Of a stretch of DNA of 6,831 nt, positions 6,013-6,831 are shown piece by piece. The translations under genes were made by a program, and so were the position numbers. Numbering within the stretch: the first letter of the stretch is position 1; every line of letters begins with the position of its first letter. The notes under the pieces were generated by a model that saw only the letters and a list, made by a program, of their open reading frames with translations, searched no databases and was not told where the DNA came from. Origin of the DNA: Bacteroidales bacterium (GTDB lineage Bacteria > Bacteroidota > Bacteroidia > Bacteroidales > P3); assembly GCA_017632095.1 (NCBI GenBank), contig JAGBSA010000069.1:1-6831 (forward strand), written 5' to 3'.

Positions 6013-6115
6013 GTTGTATCGTTATTTCGGATTTGCTATCTTACCATCTAATTGTATAGGTTGCTTGTATCAAATGGTCTGTTTTAGATATCGCTGCAAT
6101 AGCTCCATCATAGAA
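5980..6115. repeat. Direct repeat, right copy (3' end of FadL-type gene plus terminator)
   Basis: This is the partner of 718-854, offset by 5261 nt in the coding part and in the same orientation. Here the repeat is the natural end of an intact reading frame, so it is the more ancestral-looking copy. Confidence 0.8.
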
Positions 6116-6831
6116 TTGATAGTTTCTGTTTCCGCCTATGTGAGCGTATGCTATATCAAAAGAATTATTCTTTGTTTTATATCCCAAACCGAAACTTAGA
6201 GTGCTTAGTGCTGCATCGTTTGGTTCTATGTATGGATTTGTCATATTAGAATAACCTGCTCTTAGTGCAATTGTGCCAAGTTTCAATTCACCACCTATGC
6301 GTAGGGTATGTGCTGCTCTGAATAGGTTTTCTACCATATTATTTAGGTTAGTCTCATACATCAAATCGTCTTCAAAGCCAAAGCTCATTGTACTATAGTC
6401 TGCAAATTCATAATCTACGCCTATGGTTCCGCCTATTGCAGATTTGTTGTTTCCTAATACCAAAGCGGCACTACCTAAGAATCTGAACGGAGTTTGCATT
6501 GCGTGATCTAGAGTTGGAGCTATACTGCCTGAATATTTGTTATAGTTTACTTCTGAACAATAGTTATCAGTTACAGCATAGTAAGTTGGTGTATGGATTG
6601 CAAGTCCCACTCTTATGATATTTATTGGTTTTAATATGATTCCGGCTTTTAGGTTTACCCCTACTGCAGAAAGTTCTTGTATTTCGTTATAAGTGTAATA
6701 GCCATTGTCGTTTCCTTGAAGGTCATATCTTGTTTCTGCAAAGCTGCTAACGCTTTTGTAGTAACCACATGGCATTCCAAATGTTGCTCCCCAATAAATC
6801 TTGTCATCAACATTTCCACTGATTGAGAATG
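6041..6831 (-). CDS. OmpP1/FadL-family outer-membrane porin, C-terminal part (5' end off window)
   Basis: The minus-strand frame is open from the right edge to TAA at 6041-6043, giving 262 complete visible codons before the stop. The ATG at 6775 is internal: the frame continues upstream with ISGNVDDKIYWGATFG, a typical strand-turn-strand of this family. FadL-type barrels are usually 400-500 residues, so about half is missing. Visible hallmarks are VGLAIHTPTYYAV and TPFRFLGSAALVLG segments, then GTIGVDYEFADYSTMSF, TLRIGGELKLGTIALRAGY, and a last strand HLIQATYTIRW ending in an aromatic residue, as expected for BAM insertion. Family members let hydrophobic compounds such as long-chain fatty acids cross the outer membrane; the substrate here is unknown. 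It has its own terminator at 5980-6012 and so is probably not part of the downstream operon. A truncated relic of the same 3' end lies at 780-863. Confidence 0.87.
   Translation of the reverse strand, partial: FSISGNVDDKIYWGATFGMPCGYYKSVSSFAETRYDLQGNDNGYYTYNEIQELSAVGVNLKAGIILKPINIIRVGLAIHTPTYYAVTDNYCSEVNYNKYSGSIAPTLDHAMQTPFRFLGSAALVLGNNKSAIGGTIGVDYEFADYSTMSFGFEDDLMYETNLNNMVENLFRAAHTLRIGGELKLGTIALRAGYSNMTNPYIEPNDAALSTLSFGLGYKTKNNSFDIAYAHIGGNRNYQFYDGAIAAISKTDHLIQATYTIRW

Noticed and set aside
5942..6199. Plus-strand reading frame of 85 codons across the end of the FadL-type gene
   Set aside because: It overlaps the terminator and the antisense of a well-supported porin gene, and has no recognisable domain.
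1..6831. CRISPR array, tRNA or rRNA gene, insertion sequence or integrase
   Set aside because: No regularly spaced repeats, no tRNA-like cloverleaf arms or rRNA stretches that I recognise, and no transposase or integrase motif or terminal inverted repeat pair. The only long repeat is the porin 3' end duplication.

Overview
The window looks like a chromosomal segment of a member of the Bacteroidota, most likely order Bacteroidales. Four things support this: a protein with a type IX secretion (T9SS) C-terminal sorting domain, an Omp28-type thioredoxin-fold lipoprotein, an uncharacterised outer-membrane barrel that I assign to the DUF6029 group, and a promoter that fits the Bacteroides consensus (TTTG, 19 nt, TAnnTTTG). 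Several signal peptides end in ...NAQ or ...HAQ, and Shine-Dalgarno sequences are weak or absent, both usual for the phylum. Genus cannot be fixed from this sequence.

Layout. (1) Positions 2-601, plus strand: the 3' part of a very AT-rich gene of unknown function, cut by the left edge. (2) Positions 602-957: intergenic. It holds a perfect bidirectional hairpin terminator (718-749), a decayed minus-strand fragment of the last codons of a FadL-type porin (780-863), and the intrinsic terminator of the operon (863-899). (3) Positions 958-5731: five minus-strand genes separated by 12-32 nt, read from right to left: trans-polyprenyl diphosphate synthase, TlpA/ResA-like thioredoxin, DUF6029-like beta-barrel, Omp28-like thioredoxin-fold lipoprotein, and a T9SS sorting-domain protein. 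They appear to form one transcription unit with a promoter at 5761-5791 and a terminator at 863-899. (4) Positions 5980-6012: terminator of the next minus-strand gene. (5) Positions 6041-6831: the C-terminal half of an OmpP1/FadL-family porin, cut by the right edge.

How the genes may work together. The four envelope proteins of the operon each carry a close pair of cysteines: WCKPC in the TlpA-like protein, CIGGVC in what should be the last extracellular loop of the barrel, NCPNC in the lipoprotein, and CFGDC in the T9SS protein. In the mature barrel and the mature T9SS protein these are the only cysteines. This suggests, as an inference only, a thiol-disulfide pathway running from the periplasm to the cell surface, or a shared disulfide-maturation need. 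The first gene of the operon supplies polyprenyl chains, probably for menaquinone.

The most notable structural observation is that about 135 bp, comprising the 3' end of the FadL-type gene and its terminator, is present twice (718-854 and 5980-6115) in the same orientation, flanking the operon. The left copy is a truncated relic whose terminator hairpin is better preserved than that of the intact gene.
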